From Diphasiastrum complanatum (lineage: Eukaryota; Streptophyta; Lycopodiopsida; Lycopodiales; Lycopodiaceae), in the NCBI GenBank assembly GCA_029204225.1, contig CM055110.1, positions 32,052,299-32,116,298 of the forward strand: a stretch of DNA of 64,000 bases. Direction: 5' to 3'. The notes under the pieces were generated by a model that searched no databases, was not told the DNA's origin, and worked only from the letters and a program-made list of their open reading frames with translations. Shown one piece after another: positions 48,236-61,638 of this stretch. Position numbers and translations under genes: made by a program. Every line of letters starts with the position of its first letter. Position 1 is the stretch's first letter.

Positions 48236-49320
48236 CGTTTGATGGAACTGGGAAGGCGGCGGATGCAAAAATTGGGTCGAAAAAATATATTGGATGGAAA
48301 AATTACAGAGGATGGAACAATGTACGGTTTTGAAAAAACACTGGAAAAACCTCGAAAAAACTTGAAAAACTCCAAAAATATTTTGATATCGAAAAAATCC
48401 AAAAAACTTAAAAAACTCAAAAAATTCTGAAAAATTAGAGTCAAGTATTGAAAAATTGAAAGTATGAAAAATTTACAAGGGATCGAAAAAGAAAAAAAAA
48501 TTACAAGGGATTGAAAAATCCAAAATTTGAAAAATTCGAAAAATTAGAAAAGACGTTAGATACAATCTGAAGATCAGGACAGTGGATGCAAATGTGGCAG
48601 ATGCAAATGGAAATGGGTGTCAGAAACATTGGAGATGGGCGTCGGATGCAATCTGCAGATGAGGACGACGAATGCAAATGCAGATGAAGGGTGTCGGATG
48701 CAAATTGAAATGAGAATGCTCTATCGGATGGAATTTTGGGATGCACTGACGGATGCATTCGTCGGCTCCAGAGAGAATAGCTCGTCGGTTCTCCTTCAAA
48801 AAATGGAGTGTAATGAGAACGTGTGTGGTTTCAAGAAATGTTTGGAAGCAGTGTGTCGGTGGTTTTCTTGAACATCTGTCGGTGGTGTTCTGATGCAAAT
48901 CGGAACGCAGAGACACGATTGAATGCGTGTTTGGAAAAAGATCATGGCAAGACAGGGATCAGACAATAAAAAACAGAACGAACTGGAAGATTCACTGTCC
49001 GAATTCTTAGAGCATAAAAGCGAGAAGATGGCCACCAGTGGCAACGCAGCGTCGGATGGAAAAAATCTGTTTAGAAACTCGCGAAATTCGAAAATCACAA
49101 AAAATTTGAAAATTGAGAAACTCAAAAAAATTAGACTCGTCGGATGCAAACGTCAAAGAGAGTTTTTTTTGGCAGGTCATCGGATGCGATCGTTAGAGAA
49201 AGTCTTTTTGTGCAGTTCATCAGATGCAATCATCGGACACAAGTTTTTTTGAAAAAAATGGATAAACTCAAAAAATTCAGAAAACTCAATTTTTTTTTGA
49301 GGAACTCAAAAAAAACTTTG
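48236..49320 (+). repeat. Block X, inner copy in the right locus
   Basis: Long version of 14993-15456. It has the same order of motifs as 53220-54240 in the same locus, so the two are direct repeats about 5 kb apart. It ends where GTCGGATGC words and A-tracts give way to unique DNA. Confidence 0.7.
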
Positions 49321-50510
49321 AAATTGTCAGTACCATAGTGATTACGTAGTCAAACAATTAAACATAGAAAATTATCAGACAAATAATTAGTCGCGAATTG
49401 TTCGTGAATTAGTCGGGAAGAAATACAGAAACACATACATTCTGAGATGAAATTGAACGCAATAAAGAATAGTATTGATTCAAAACAAAATAGAAGTAAA
49501 TGAGTACAATAAGTTGCGGATTGAAGCTGTGTACTCTATGCTATCTCTGAGCGGCTAAAAATGAAAGTCTGAATTAATGCCCAACAGAATAGGTTCCAGA
49601 GTATAAGCTTGTTTGTATATCAGCTCTCGATCATCTGAATATATTGTCCTAAGAAAATTGTCTCGGACGATTTTCTTGTAAATCTTGCCAAATATTCATC
49701 AATTGCCTTGGCAATCTTTGTATTGTCCTTTATGCTTCTGGGTGTTTCCTCCGTTCTTCTTCCAGTCGAAGTCCCGGCCTCATTGACACTCTTGTTTTGA
49801 CAAAAAGTGGAGAACCTTCAATTCGTAGGTTGCACAAACCTTGGGTTATCAGTCTTCAAGGAGGTTATGAGATTGGTGGTAGAAATAGATTGGACAAATG
49901 GGTTGATGATGGTAGGGAAACATGATGAGGGGTTTGGTGGAAGGTGAACGAAATGACAATATTATAGTTGCAGCTTGAGATCTTTGTAGTGTCGAACTTT
50001 GATTGCCAATTACTTGGTATGGAGCTCACTTTGTCCTACAGGTCCACTATCGTTTTCATCTTTTCCATTGATCCATTATTTGTTGAGACTCGGCCAAAAT
50101 CTTTGTCTGCTTCTCGATCTTTTCTTTTGTATTGACATTCTCAGCTCTTTGATTTTTATTTATTTATTTTGTATTATCTTTTCTTGCAGCTTCACCTGCT
50201 TTCTTAAATATTCTTTCTAGCTGACCAACCAATGTAGGTGGTAGTTGGTCTCCACAAGACATTGTAATGATCTTTTAGCTGCCTCGGTAAGACTACCAGG
50301 GTCTGGAAAGTGATGAATGGTGAGATGGTGGAATAACAAAAAAATGTAAGGTAAGGTGGTGGTGGTGGTAGTACTCTGATGATGGAAGTTACAGTGTAGA
50401 TGGTGTGGATGATATAATAGACATAGAAGTAGATACATATGTTGTGGCAAGAGAACTGGATGACAAAATGTGGATGATGTGGATGTAGGAGTGGTTGAAA
50501 GAGAATACTG
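49321..50510. other. Unique stretch kept only in the right locus
   Basis: Absent from both arms of the left locus. Read on the minus strand from 50300 it yields short protein-like pieces (DPGSLTEAAKRSLQCLVETN, then a Lys-rich part) broken by stops. This may be degraded coding DNA of an element protein. I cannot name it. Confidence 0.35.
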
Positions 50511-52080
50511 ATTTCCCAATTCTTGTACTTTCCCCTCCTTAAGGATCTTCATCTCTCTGGTGTTCGAAACCTGAGGTTTATGACTGTGGTGCTTCACCTA
50601 GTTGAATCTCGTTTCATTGTCCATTTGTCTACTTAATCTTTGTCTTCTTGAGTGGGATCAACTACAAGTGTATCTTCTGCTTCTGTGGTTGTAGGTAACT
50701 CCCTTTCTCCCTCCCCTGAAACTGTTGCCTATGGAGGTTGTTGGAATGTGAGGGGATCATGTGAGTAGTAGGATTGTCCTGGTTGGTGATGGGGACCTGG
50801 ATCTTGTAGCAGCAGGGGATTGCACTTGTGGTGATTGTGGTTGCTGAGTATCCATCAGTTGTAGCTGTGGTGAGGAAGTGGCAGGTGATGTTTGTCTGGT
50901 CCTGCTCAGCTAGTCTACAATCTGCATTTCTCTTCATGAAGATTGTCTCACTATTGCACATTTGGTGATATAGGTACATGCAGCTGCTACCTCTGGATCT
51001 TTGATAGTATCCAAGCTGGACTTTCATTGAATGAAGGACTCACTTGACTGATCTGTCGGTTGATGCCATCAGTTGAGCCTTTAGATAACTTCTTCAGCTA
51101 GAATACCTTGGTTGAAAAATTTTGTTGAAGTTCGATCAAGAGATTTGGCAGAAGCCGAGGTGATTGGAGCACTCTATAAGAGCACTTGGTCATGGCACTC
51201 AGGTAGAACATTTGGTGGAGCCCTCGGTTGGAACAATTGGTCGAAGCACGTTGGACCAAATTTTCACAATGTTTCTATAGTTGACTCGAAGACCAATATC
51301 TGAATTATATGCAAGAAGCAACTTTGAAGTGACATGGATCTCTCAAAAACTTGGATATGCACCAATATCCTAAACTCTCTACAAGGTGATTTGGAGATGG
51401 ATAGATAAATAAAAAAATTCATTCTTGAGCTATTCTACAAGTATGACTTGCCATTTACAGAGAGTTGATGAATGCAGAGTGCTTGTCAAACAAAAAATTC
51501 ATGCATCAGAGAGCGGATGCTATAGTGTCTATGGTGGAAAACTTCAGTTGAACCCCTCGGTCGAGGAGACTCGGTTTCAATTCCTTAGTGAAGATTCAGT
51601 TGAAGAGTTCGGTGGAAAAAAGTTGGTTCAAAACATTCGGATGGAAGCCTCGGCTAAAGAGCCTTGGTTTTAATATTTAGTGGATTTTGGAAGTATATGA
51701 ACCATCAGATATAGCATCAGATGTATTTTTGTCAATATGAAATAGTCAAGCATTGGACATAAAATCGGATGTGACGAGAGATTGAGGAGTCAGATATAAA
51801 ATATGGGAACTCTCAGATGGGCTGGTCGGATGTAACTTTAATAACAGTTTAGAGGCCTGTCAGATCTTCTGTTGATTACAGTCTCGTATGTACTTGGCCA
51901 TGAATGGACTTGTCTTCGACTGTTTTGTCTTTGACTGAATCGTATACCATAATCATATTAGCAATATGGGATTCTATATTGATTTATTTTCAGATTCGAT
52001 TGAACTGATAGGATATGATTGATATTTCAAATCAACCATAAAAATCTGAACAATGGTGAAGAACTCTGATAACTCATTGA
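50511..52080 (+). repeat. Arm body, right locus
   Basis: Non-array part shared with 12110-13695 (inverted) and 15457-16790. Small open frames of about 82 and 121 codons occur in corresponding places of the three copies. A minus-strand frame near 50860 has a Pro/Gln/Ser-rich run (QQPQSPQVQSPAATRSRSPS) flanked by stops. GGTTGA/GGTCGA words recur at 51050-51260. No functional gene supported. Confidence 0.65.
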
Positions 52081-54560
52081 ATGTATTTTGAAGCTCGTCG
52101 GATGCCAACTGTGGAATGCAAAGGGAATGCAGGGACAGATGTAGCAAAATGCAGTAGCGGATGCAAATGTGTCGGATGCAGATGAAGGTAGAGGGCGTTA
52201 GATGCAATGGTTGGAAGGCACTGGCGGATGCAAATGGTTGGCGAATGCAATGGGCATCGGATGGAACTGAGATGGAGGATGTCGGATGAAACTGATGAGG
52301 AAGGGTGTCGGATGCAAACGAAGGTGGAGGGAGTCGGATGGAGATTGGCGGATGCAATGGACGTCGGATGGAACTGGATCGAAAAAAAAAATAGACTGGA
52401 TCGAAAAGACAGTGGATGAAAAAAAGTATAAGTTATCGAAAAATTTACAAGGGATAAAAAAATTATAAGGGGTCAAAAAATAAGAGATCAGAAAATAAGG
52501 GATTGAATAAAATTAGAATCGAAAAATAAAATTTGAAAAATGAAATTCGAAACATGAAACTCGAAAAATAAAAACTCGAAAAATGAGAACTCAAAAAAAG
52601 AGAATTCAAAAAATTAAAACTCGAAAAAAATAAACTCGAAAACAAAATTTGAAAAATTAGGACTCAAAAAATCTATTATCGAAAACAATCTATCGAAAAA
52701 ATCTAGGCCCGGAAAAATTTACAGTGACTCGGAACAAACTCGAAAAAAAATTGAGTTGATAAAGTATCGAAAAAATCTGATTGCAGATATCATCTCGGTT
52801 TGTTTGAGTCAATATAGTATCGAAAAATTCTGGAAAACATCGAGTCGTGTATCGAAAAAATCTTAAGTATGAAAAAAATGACAAGGGACTGAAAAATGTC
52901 AAGTATCGAAACAATCATAAGATATCAAAAAAATCGAAAAACGTGAAAAAATCGAAATCATAAAAAAAAATCGAAAGAAACTTAATAAATTGCAGAAACT
53001 CAAAAATCGTGATACAACTCAAAAAACCTCAAAAACTTGAAAGAAACTAGGAAAAACTTGAAAAGTCGAAAACACTCAAAAATTTTATAAAATCTGAAAG
53101 AACTCAAAAAACTTAAAAACTCGGAAAACTCAAAAAATTTCAAAACCCGGAGTTAAATACTTGAAAAAATTCAAAAAAATATCAAAAATCTAAAAAACTC
53201 AAAAAAATTCAAAATACGGAGGATGGAACTAGAAAGACGGCGGATGCAAAAACTGGGTTGAAAAAATATATTGGATGGAAAAATTACAAAGGATGGATCA
53301 ATGTACAGTTTTGAAAAAACACTGGAAAAACCTCAAAAAGACTTTGAAAAAACTTTAAAAACTTCAAAAATGTTAAGATATCGAAAAAAAATCCAAAAAC
53401 CTTGAAAAACTCGATTTTTTTTGAAAAATTAGAGTCAAGTATCGAAAAATTGAAAGTATGAAAAAATTACAAGGGATCGAAAAATCCAAATTTGAAAAAC
53501 TCGAAAAATTAGAAAAGACGTGGGATACAATCTGAAGATCAAGACCATAGATGCAAATGAAGATGAGTGTCAGAAACATTGGAGATAGGCGTCAGATGCA
53601 ATCTGCAGATGAGGGCCGGATGCAAATGCAAATGAAGGGTGTCGGATGGAATTTTGGGATGCACTAGGTGATGGATTCGTCAGTTCTAGAGAGAATAGCT
53701 CGACGGTTCTCCCTCAGAAAATGGACTGTAATCGAAACGTGTGTGGTTTCAAGAAACATTTGGGAGCAGCGTGTCGGTGGTTTTCTTGAACATCTGTTGG
53801 TGGTGTTCTGATGCAAATCGAAACGCAAAGACACGATTGAATGCGTGTGTTTTAAAAAAGATCATGGCAAGACATGGAACAGACAATAAAAAACAGAACG
53901 AACTGGAAGATCACTGTTATAATCGAATTCTTGGAGCATAAAAGTGAGAAGATGGCAATGCAGCGTCAGATAGAAAAAATCTATTTAGAAACTCGAAAAA
54001 CAAAAAAATCACGAAAAATTCGGAAGTTAAGAAACTCAAAAAAATTAGACTCATCGGATGCAAACGTCAAAGAAGGTTTTTTTGGCAGGTTGTCGGATGC
54101 AATCGTCAAAGAAAGTCTCTTTGTGCAGTTTGTCAGATGCAATCATCGGACACAAGTTTTTTTTTTTTAATGCAAAAAAATAGATAAACTCAAAAAATTT
54201 AAAAAACTCAAAAAAAATTTGAGAAACTTGAAAAAATAGGAAATACTGATTTGAGAAAAAATGACGGATGTAGTTGTCTGAGAGAAAATTTATGCTGTTT
54301 TTTGGGTTTTTTTGTGGTCGTCGGATGCAATCTTTAGATGGAATCGTCGGATGGAATCGTCAGATTAAATTTTTTTGAATTTTTATGTTTGAAGTGTTTG
54401 GCGGATGCATGGCAGATGGAAACTGAGGCAATTCAAAAAAACTTGAGAAACTCAAAAAATCGAATAAATCAAAAATCGAAAAAAATGGCGGTCGAAAATT
54501 GGCGGTGCGACGGTGGGGTTTTTTGAAATTTTGGGGTGAGTTTGCACAGATTTGAAACGA
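52081..54560 (+). repeat. Degenerate motif array, right locus
   Basis: Counterpart of 16790-19480: GTCGGATG-type words at 52090-52380, A-tract repeats with CTCGAAAAA/TATCGAAAAA at 52380-53210, then block X again and GTCGGATGCAATCGTC words at 54050-54360. Confidence 0.75.
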
Positions 54561-55730
54561 TCACGATCTGATAAACAATATAGAATGCGTGCTTGTGGGA
54601 AATAGAAATTGGGGAGAGCAAACAACACAAACAAAAATGAACAGAACTGAAAGATGGGCTAGTAAAATGAGCCCTATGGATCGAAATGCAAGAAGACTGT
54701 CAATGGCAACTGGCGCCAGTGTTAGCGCAAGAATCTCCTATCAATGTTAACAGAAGTAATTATCTAGATACTGACTAGCAGTGCTCCAAATGATCGACTC
54801 TTTGCTTTACGATTGTCAATGGGTTTCTAAAATGGATCTTGGCTCTATTTGTAATCTATATACAATAAATGCTTTGCGTACAAGCAGTAGATAGTTCTAT
54901 AGGATGGTAAATAAAGCTTCACTTCCCAACGATTGTCAAGCTCAAACACCTGATTAATCCCATTTAAGGTTGCATGACATATGCACATACATCTTGTGTG
55001 CTATAAGTACCTTGCAAGAGCTCACCATCCTACACTTCCAAGTTTCAATGCTTGGTACCAAAATCCTCTTCTGATTAACATTCATTCACCATGGCTTGGG
55101 GGTGAAACTATTGTCATGGGTTGATCTTTAGCTTCTAGCTAGTTGGGTGGTTTGGCCCCACAATCTATCCTTTTGGTGCTTTATTGGCCAATACAACCGC
55201 TTGGCCGAGACTAGCTATATTGGCCAAAATTGCTAGTTAACTCTAAAAATGATTCTAGTCGAGCTATATTCTAGTTTTAAGTCAAGCTACCAAATAGTCC
55301 AATGAAATAAAATCAATACAATAGGCTTTATCGGAACTATCGGCACTGTCATCACTATCAGTAGTCGACACTATCGACATCTAGATCCATTACTAAAGTA
55401 TTCGCATGAGAACTTACCCCTTGTCATAGCAGATATTGTAGCAAATCTATGAGAAGAGTATAGACATATCATTAGACATTATTTTTGATCAATCTAGGTA
55501 TCACTAACCAAATCTTATCACTCTAAGGAGGTCAATTAGCATGAGATCGTGGAGACAACCACACCATCCATGGATGTGATCATGTTCATATGATCCTAGT
55601 AAAACCATATTGATCAGGGAGCATGGCTTAGATGGATAAAGCACTCCCAAGTGGTCAAGCATTGTGGTGCTTTATATTTCTCGTATGACATGACTACCAA
55701 AAGAAGATAATGTCAATTACATGTAGATCT
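54561..55730 (+). repeat. Outer arm part up to the copia insertion, right locus
   Basis: Matches 19480-20558 and, inverted, 8678-9720. It ends with the 5-bp target duplication GATCT (55726-55730) of Copia B. No gene. Confidence 0.75.
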
Positions 55731-56457
55731 TGTGAAGATTATTAAAATATTGTCTTCCTATCTCGGGTTTGGGGTCATGTCCATGATAATTTCCACTAGA
55801 TTTCATGTTGTACATATAAGGGCGTGAATTGAGCACATATCCTTCTAGTGTAGCTCGGATTTGAGTTCGATAGGTTTCATTATGATGATATGCAGATGTT
55901 TTGATAGCGTGCAAAGTCTTACTGTATGCATGCAAGCCACATGCAATCAGTGCATGCAACATGCAAAGTAGTTTCTGTGACCTACACATGTCTAGGCAAT
56001 TTTATGAGTTGACATGCAGTACATGCACCATACATGCATGCAGTTACACATGTGGATCTCTGGTAGGTGAATTAGTTCAGTTAAGAGGACTTTCCATGCA
56101 ACTCCACTATAGGAATTTGAGTCTCTCTCATGTAGGGAAAGCTGGGCATGTTTGCCATATTGTGAATATTGAGATTTTGGTGTTTTGGACTCATTCTCTC
56201 TCTACCCAAGTTTCCTATGTATGATTTTCTCTCTCTACCCAAGAGCAGTCTCTTTTTCCCATACTGAACACTTAGAATTATTTTTGACATTCATTTCTCA
56301 TAGTGAAGAGTTAGATTTTTTCATCAGATGTATGCCATTTTGCTCTTGCCTTAGATTTTTCAAGCATACTGTTCTTTGATCAATCTTGTGAATCACAACA
56401 CCTCAGTAAGATCTTGTAGGGTGTGTAGTGAAGTTCACACGTGCTAAAAACTTCACA
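55731..56457 (+). repeat. 5' LTR of Copia B
   Basis: 727 bp, TGTGAAG...CTTCACA, 7-bp inverted termini. Confidence 0.92.
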
Positions 56458-56469
56458 TGGTTTCAGAGC
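56458..56469 (+). other. Primer-binding site of Copia B
   Basis: TGGTTTCAGAGC directly follows the LTR; it shares its variant base with Copia A. Confidence 0.85.
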
Positions 56470-57189
56470 TTCATGATTTGAAGAGGTGAGGGAGTATACA
56501 TCAGATCATTAGTGTTTTTGCTTGCAAGAGCTCGAATTTTGGAGAAGGATTCAAACTTGCTGAGAAACAAGCAATTTGTGGACCATAAGTGGATAAAATC
56601 AAGGCTGATATGATCCAGCGGAGCTCTGTACGGACAGAGAGCTCACACGTGTGAAATCAGCCCTCATTAATGAGTGCTACTTCTCAAGAAATGATCCAAA
56701 TTTGATGTTCTATAGCTTGTTGGATAGGTATTGGAGAGTAGAATGTGTTGCTTTTGTTTCTAAATCAATTTGATTTGTTTTTAGAAGAGTTTTAGGCAAT
56801 CAGAGTTTGAGAGGGTACTCAACTCGTGGGATATGCCAAAGTGAGCACACATCTATCTTTTTCACCATTTTCATCAATTTTCATTGTCAATCAAATAGGA
56901 TTGAATAGAAGTGAGTGTTCTGAGGTCTTAGACTTTTCATTTCACACATATTACTGTGTTTGAGTTGAAAGTAAGTTCGTAGAAAGTTTATCAGTAGACT
57001 TCTTGCTTGCATGTGCTTCTTCTTTTTTGACAAGCAAAATCCAAATTCAAGATAGATTGATTTTTTGTATTGAGAATTTGTTCTCAATTTTGTTGCTAGA
57101 TTTCATAGGGTGGATCAACATCTGTGTTAGATCCTAGATTGAGATAGCAAGCAACATCCTTTCAACTCCATTTTTTATCATTACTAGAA

Positions 57190-58130
57190 TTTCTCACCAA
57201 GAAGAAGTCTTCATCTTCACATTTCTTAGAGAACAGTGAGAGATTAACATCTTTCAATTATGCAATGTGGAAGATCAGAATGGAATCATTGTTGATTCTA
57301 CAGGATGTAATGGATATTGTGAGTGGAGTTGAAGAAGAACCTGTTGCACCTAATGAAGCTGCAACATTTCACAAAAGAACCAGAATTGCCCTTCATTTTA
57401 TAAAAATGAATGTTACCAATGAAGTGTTAAGAGAGATCAGTACATGCACCACTGCCAAGGAAGCTTGGGATACTCTAAAAACAATCTATGAAATCAAAAA
57501 TACTTCTAGATTGCTTACACTTAGGAACCAAATATTTCTAGGTTATCAGAGAGTAGATGAGAGTGCTTCATCATATGTCATGAGAGTTAAGGATCTTCAT
57601 CAAGAGTTAGCTAGTAAAAGTGATGCCCTTAAGAACACTGAACTTGTTCAAGTAGTCCTAAATGGACTTAGAGATGAGTATGACAATATTGTGCAGACTT
57701 ATGTTGTCAGAGAGGATCTTCCATCCTTGGAGACACTGCAAGGTGTTCTCATTGCTGAAGAAAGTAGGCAAGAGAACAAGATGCTAAGGATCAACAGACT
57801 TTCATTGAAAGATGGTGGAGATGACAAAGCACTCTTCATCAGATACAAGTCAAGAGGCAAGGGCAAAGGAAACACTTCAAGAAGGACAAAGCCAAAGAAG
57901 GTGGTGAGGATCAGTCCTCACAAGGTGCAACATCCAGTGGCAAGAAGCTGTCAAAGATCAAGTGTTTTTTTCGTGGAAAGAAAGGACATTATGCATCAAA
58001 CTGTTTCAAGAAGAAGAACCAATCTAAGCAAGCTAACCTTATTAATGAGGATGAGTGTGAGGGTGTAGAGAGTGAAAGAGAGGATTCATTAATGATGTCT
58101 ACTTTTTCATCTTTTCCTATTAAGAATGAA
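57190..58130 (+). pseudogene. Copia B gag
   Basis: In-frame codons begin well before the first ATG (57265): ENSERLTSFNYAMWKIRMES is continuous, so the natural start codon has been lost or lies upstream. The capsid-type region runs to the GKGKG linker. There a five-base deletion relative to Copia A (near 57870) shifts the frame. The zinc knuckle is read in the shifted frame as CFFRGKKGHYASNC, in which the second cysteine is replaced by arginine, so zinc binding would be impaired. Confidence 0.85.
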
Positions 58131-59060
58131 GAAGTCTGGTGGATAGATAGTGGGGCTAGTTCCCAGTTGTCTAGTTCTAGGAACTCTTTCACTAATCTCA
58201 TGCCATATCTAGGTGCAAAAAGGTCAATCTATACTGCTAATGATGTAGAGTGTAGGTTTGAAGGAATAGGTAGCATTCTATTACATGCATCATCATCAAA
58301 ATCGTTTTGCTTACATGATGTACTGTATGTACCCAAATTGACTAAGAATCTCATTAGTGTAGGACAGTTGTTTGATAGTGGATTGGATGCCAAGTTTCAA
58401 GTTGACAAGTGTATAATCTCAAGAGAAAATGAAGTTATTGCTAGAGGATCTAGAATTGGTAAGTTGTACAAACTAGATTCTAGGGAGAGCGCTAACATTT
58501 CAGATATTGCTTATGAGACCAAGGTTCTACAGGAGGATCTGTGGCATAAGAGATTGGGTCATCCCAATTTCAAAGCCATGCAATCTATGGTCAAAGAAGG
58601 AAAAGTTGTTGGTCTACCAAAGACACTGTCAAATCAGCTTCTACCTTGTGAAGCTTGTGTGCTGGCAAAGTCACACAGAAGGCCTTTTCCTAGATCAAGT
58701 ATCAAGACAAAGCAACCATTTGAACTTGTACACTCAGATGTTCATTTCTTATCAACTAAGAGCAAAGGAGGAGCCAACTGCTTTGTCTCTTTTGTAGATG
58801 ATTATACAAGACATTCTTGGATCTGTTTCAAAAGCCATGGTTTATGATGTTTCTTACTTTTAAAGCTTATGTAGAGAAGCAGTTTCCTTTCAAGATAAAA
58901 GCTTTAAGAAGTGATAGTGGAGGGGAATAGACTTCCAATAAGTTTAAAGACTTTTGTAAGAGAGAGGGTATTCAAAGAGAGTTCTCTTGTTCATATACTC
59001 CTCAGCAAAATGGAGTTGTTGAGAGAGAAAATAGAACTTTGTGTGAATGTGCAAAAGCCT
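58092..59060 (+). pseudogene. Copia B protease and N-terminal integrase
   Basis: Protease active site VWWIDSGASSQL, then HDVLYVPKLTKNLISVGQLF. The integrase zinc region has LWHKRLGHPN and CEAC. The core shows HSDVHFLSTKSKGG and FVDDYTRHSW, then loses frame near 58835. Further on, RSDSGGE is followed at once by a TAG where the family has TYR or similar, and YTPQQNGVVERENRTLCECA carries the catalytic Glu. After that the sequence jumps to RT. Confidence 0.85.
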
Positions 59061-60411
59061 TTGTGCTAAAGGCTACTCTCAGATTAAAGGTCTTGATTAT
59101 GAAATTGCCTTTGCACCAGTTGCAAAGATGGTAACAATTCGAATACTCATCTCTCTTGCATGTTTTCACAAATGGAGTATGTTCCAGTTTGATGTTTCTA
59201 GTGCATTTCTCAATGGTTACCTTGAGGAAGAGATTTATATGGAGCAACCTCCAGGTTTTGTGAAGGAAGGTGATGAATCAAAAGTTTGTCTTTTGTTCAA
59301 AAGTCTGTATGGACTGAAACAAGCACCAAGATCTTGGAATGCAAGGCTCACTTCTTATGTCATATCACTCGGATTTTGTCTAAGTGAATATGACCCTTCT
59401 CTGTATTATAAGTTTGTAGATAACTTTGTAATTATTCTTCTCATCTATGTAGATGATATCATTCTTTGTGGAAACAGTGAGAAGTTAGTTGAAGAAACTA
59501 AGCATGCATTTGGTACTGAGTTTAAAATGCAGGACTTAGGAGTTCTTCACTATATTCTAGGCCTTGAAATAGATTTTTGGAAAGGTCAAGCATTTATAAG
59601 CCAAAGTAGATATGCACTTTCCATGCTCAGGAAATTTCATATGGAGAACTGTAAAGGCATAGATACACCTAAGGAGCACACTATAAAAGTTCCTATTAAA
59701 GATGATGAAAAATCATTTGAGGACATCACTCTTTATAGGAGTCTTATTGGCTCACTTATTTGGTTAACAGTGACTAGGCCTGATCTAAGCTTTTGTGTTC
59801 ATAAGCTAAATCAACACATGCAGGATCCAAAGTTATATCATTGGAAGTTGGCTAAAAGAGTCTTGAGGTATATATCTTCCACCTTGGATTATAGATTATA
59901 CTATGAAGGAGAAGATCTGATTTTGATTGCTTTTTCAAATTCAGATTTTGCAGGAGACAGGTTGGATAGGAAATCCACAAGTGCTTACACTATATTTCTT
60001 GAAGGAAATTTGGTTTCTTGGCTATCAAAGAAGCAGGCAACTATTTTCTTATCATCCTGTGAAGTTGAATACAAATCTCTTACAACCACAACAAAGGAGG
60101 TTTTATGGATCAAAAGGCTACTTTCGGAGCTTAAGTGTTATGCAGATGAAGATTTACCAATTATCAAGAATGATAACATTTCAGCTCAGGCTCTTGCAAA
60201 TAATCCAGTCTTTCATGCAAGGAGCAAGCATATTGAAGTGGCTCATCATTTTGTAAGAGAAAAAGTCATTGGAAGAGAGATCTCATTGGAGCATGTTTCA
60301 TCTTCAGATTGTGTTGCAAATCTTCTCACCAAGCCTCTACTCAAGAATGTCTTTATGAAGATGAGGTCTAACCTTGGCCTAATTTTGAAATCTATGTTGA
60401 TAGGAACATAA
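59061..60411 (+). pseudogene. Copia B reverse transcriptase and RNase H
   Basis: An open frame of about 450 codons begins in the middle of RT (AKGYSQIKGLDYEIAFAPVA), because the N-terminal RT part is deleted. FDVSSAFLNGYLEEEIYMEQ, KSLYGLKQAPRSW and the catalytic LLIYVDDIIL are intact. RNase H has SNSDFAGDRLDRKSTSAYTI and SSCEVEYKSL, where the family Glu-Ala-Glu is Glu-Val-Glu. The C-terminal KHIEVAHHFVREKVIGREI is intact. It ends at a TAA 15 bases before the 3' LTR, after which TTTGAAGGAGGAG is the polypurine tract. Confidence 0.88.
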
Positions 60412-60425
60412 ATTTGAAGGAGGAG

Positions 60426-61153
60426 TGTGAAGATTATTAAAATATTATCTTCCTATCTCGAGTTTGGGGTCATGTCCATGATAATTTCCACTAGATTTCA
60501 TGTTGTACATATAAGGAGTGTGAATTGAGCACATATCCTTCTAGTGTAGCTCGAATTTGAGTTAGATAGTTTCAATTATGATGACATGCAGATGTTTTGA
60601 TAGCATGCAAAGTCTTATTGTATGCATGCAAGCCACATGCAATCAGTGCATGCAACATGCAAAGTAGTTTCTGTGATCTACACATGTAGGCAATTTTATG
60701 AGTTGACATGCAGTATATGCACCATACATGCATGCAGTTACACATGTGGATCTATGGTAGGTGAATTAGTTCAGTTAAGTGGACTTTCCATGCAACTCCA
60801 CTGTAGGAATTTGAGTCTCTCTCATGTAGGGAAAGCTGGGCATGTTTTGCCATATTGTGAATATTGAGATTTTGGTGTTTTGGACTCATTCTCTCTCTAC
60901 CCAAGTTTCCTATGTATGATTTTCTGTCTCTACCCGAGAGCAGCCTATTTTTCCCATATTGAACACTTAGAATTATTTCTGACATTCATTTCTCATAATG
61001 AAGAGTTAGATTTTCTCATCAGATGTATGCCATTGTGCTCTTGCCTTAGATTTTTCAAGCATACTGTTCTTTGATCAATCTTGTGCAATCACAACACCTG
61101 AGTAAGATCTTGTAGGGTGTGTGGTGAAGTTCACATGTGCTAAAAACTTCATA
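60426..61153 (+). repeat. 3' LTR of Copia B
   Basis: 728 bp; starts TGTGAAG and ends CTTCATA, one base changed from CTTCACA, followed by GATCT. It differs from the 5' LTR at scattered positions. Confidence 0.9.
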
Positions 61154-61638
61154 GATCTTCTTCCAGTGAGATCAGCCCCTCAGTGGATAGATATTCTAAC
61201 ATGTTATCCCTTGCACATGGCATTAAGTGCAAGTTACATCTATAACATATTGGATACGACTCCCATATCTTATGTATTGAGGTGAATCAATTATGTAAAA
61301 ATCAAGTTGGATGATCTAAATAGTTAGGTATAACTACCAATGCTCCCACTAAGGTTAATCTATATACTATATTAGTAATGGATATGTCTATGTGGAAGAA
61401 GCATAAACATTAAATTCTTGGATGGAGTGATATGTGAAAATTGTGAATTAGTACTCGATTATTTTGCTTATTTGAGGCCAACCTTTTAAGTAAAGTTCAC
61501 GTGATTTCTTTAACATGTATGAAATCAGATCACATGACTTAAATCATTTTTAGAGCTATGTATTGGCCAATATAGCTAGTCTCGGCGATGGCTAAGTTAG
61601 TAAAAATGATTCTAGAGAGATGAGAGAGAGAGAGAGTC
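61154..61638 (+). repeat. Arm tip of the right foldback locus
   Basis: Continues the arm after Copia B and matches 20554-21028 closely. It ends after GATGAGAGAGAG, where the two loci diverge, marking the shared outer boundary. Confidence 0.75.

Larger units (their letters stand above)
55731..61153 (+). mobile_element. Copia B, Ty1/copia element with both LTRs and an internal deletion
   Basis: LTR, primer site, leader, gag, protease, integrase N-half, RT, RNase H, polypurine tract and LTR are in order on the plus strand. It is flanked by GATCT at 55726-55730 and 61154-61158. The end of integrase, the linker and the start of RT are deleted, gag is frameshifted, and a stop lies in integrase, so it is not autonomous. 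It is inserted at the position homologous to Copia A. Confidence 0.92.
46949..61638 (+). mobile_element. Second copy of the foldback locus, one-armed (right locus)
   Basis: The sequence follows the order of 13702-21028: loop with P450 exons, block X, body, array, outer part, ending after a GA run at about 61638. It is longer than its counterpart because it keeps about 2 kb lost at 15456 and contains Copia B at 55731-61153. No inverted left arm precedes it: sequence left of 46949 is unrelated. Either the left arm was lost or this copy never had one. Confidence 0.7.

Noticed and set aside
55620-55680. tRNA-like look of the GGCTTAGATGGATAAAGC region (also near 8750 and 20450)
   Set aside because: No cloverleaf with acceptor stem, anticodon loop and T-loop could be formed.
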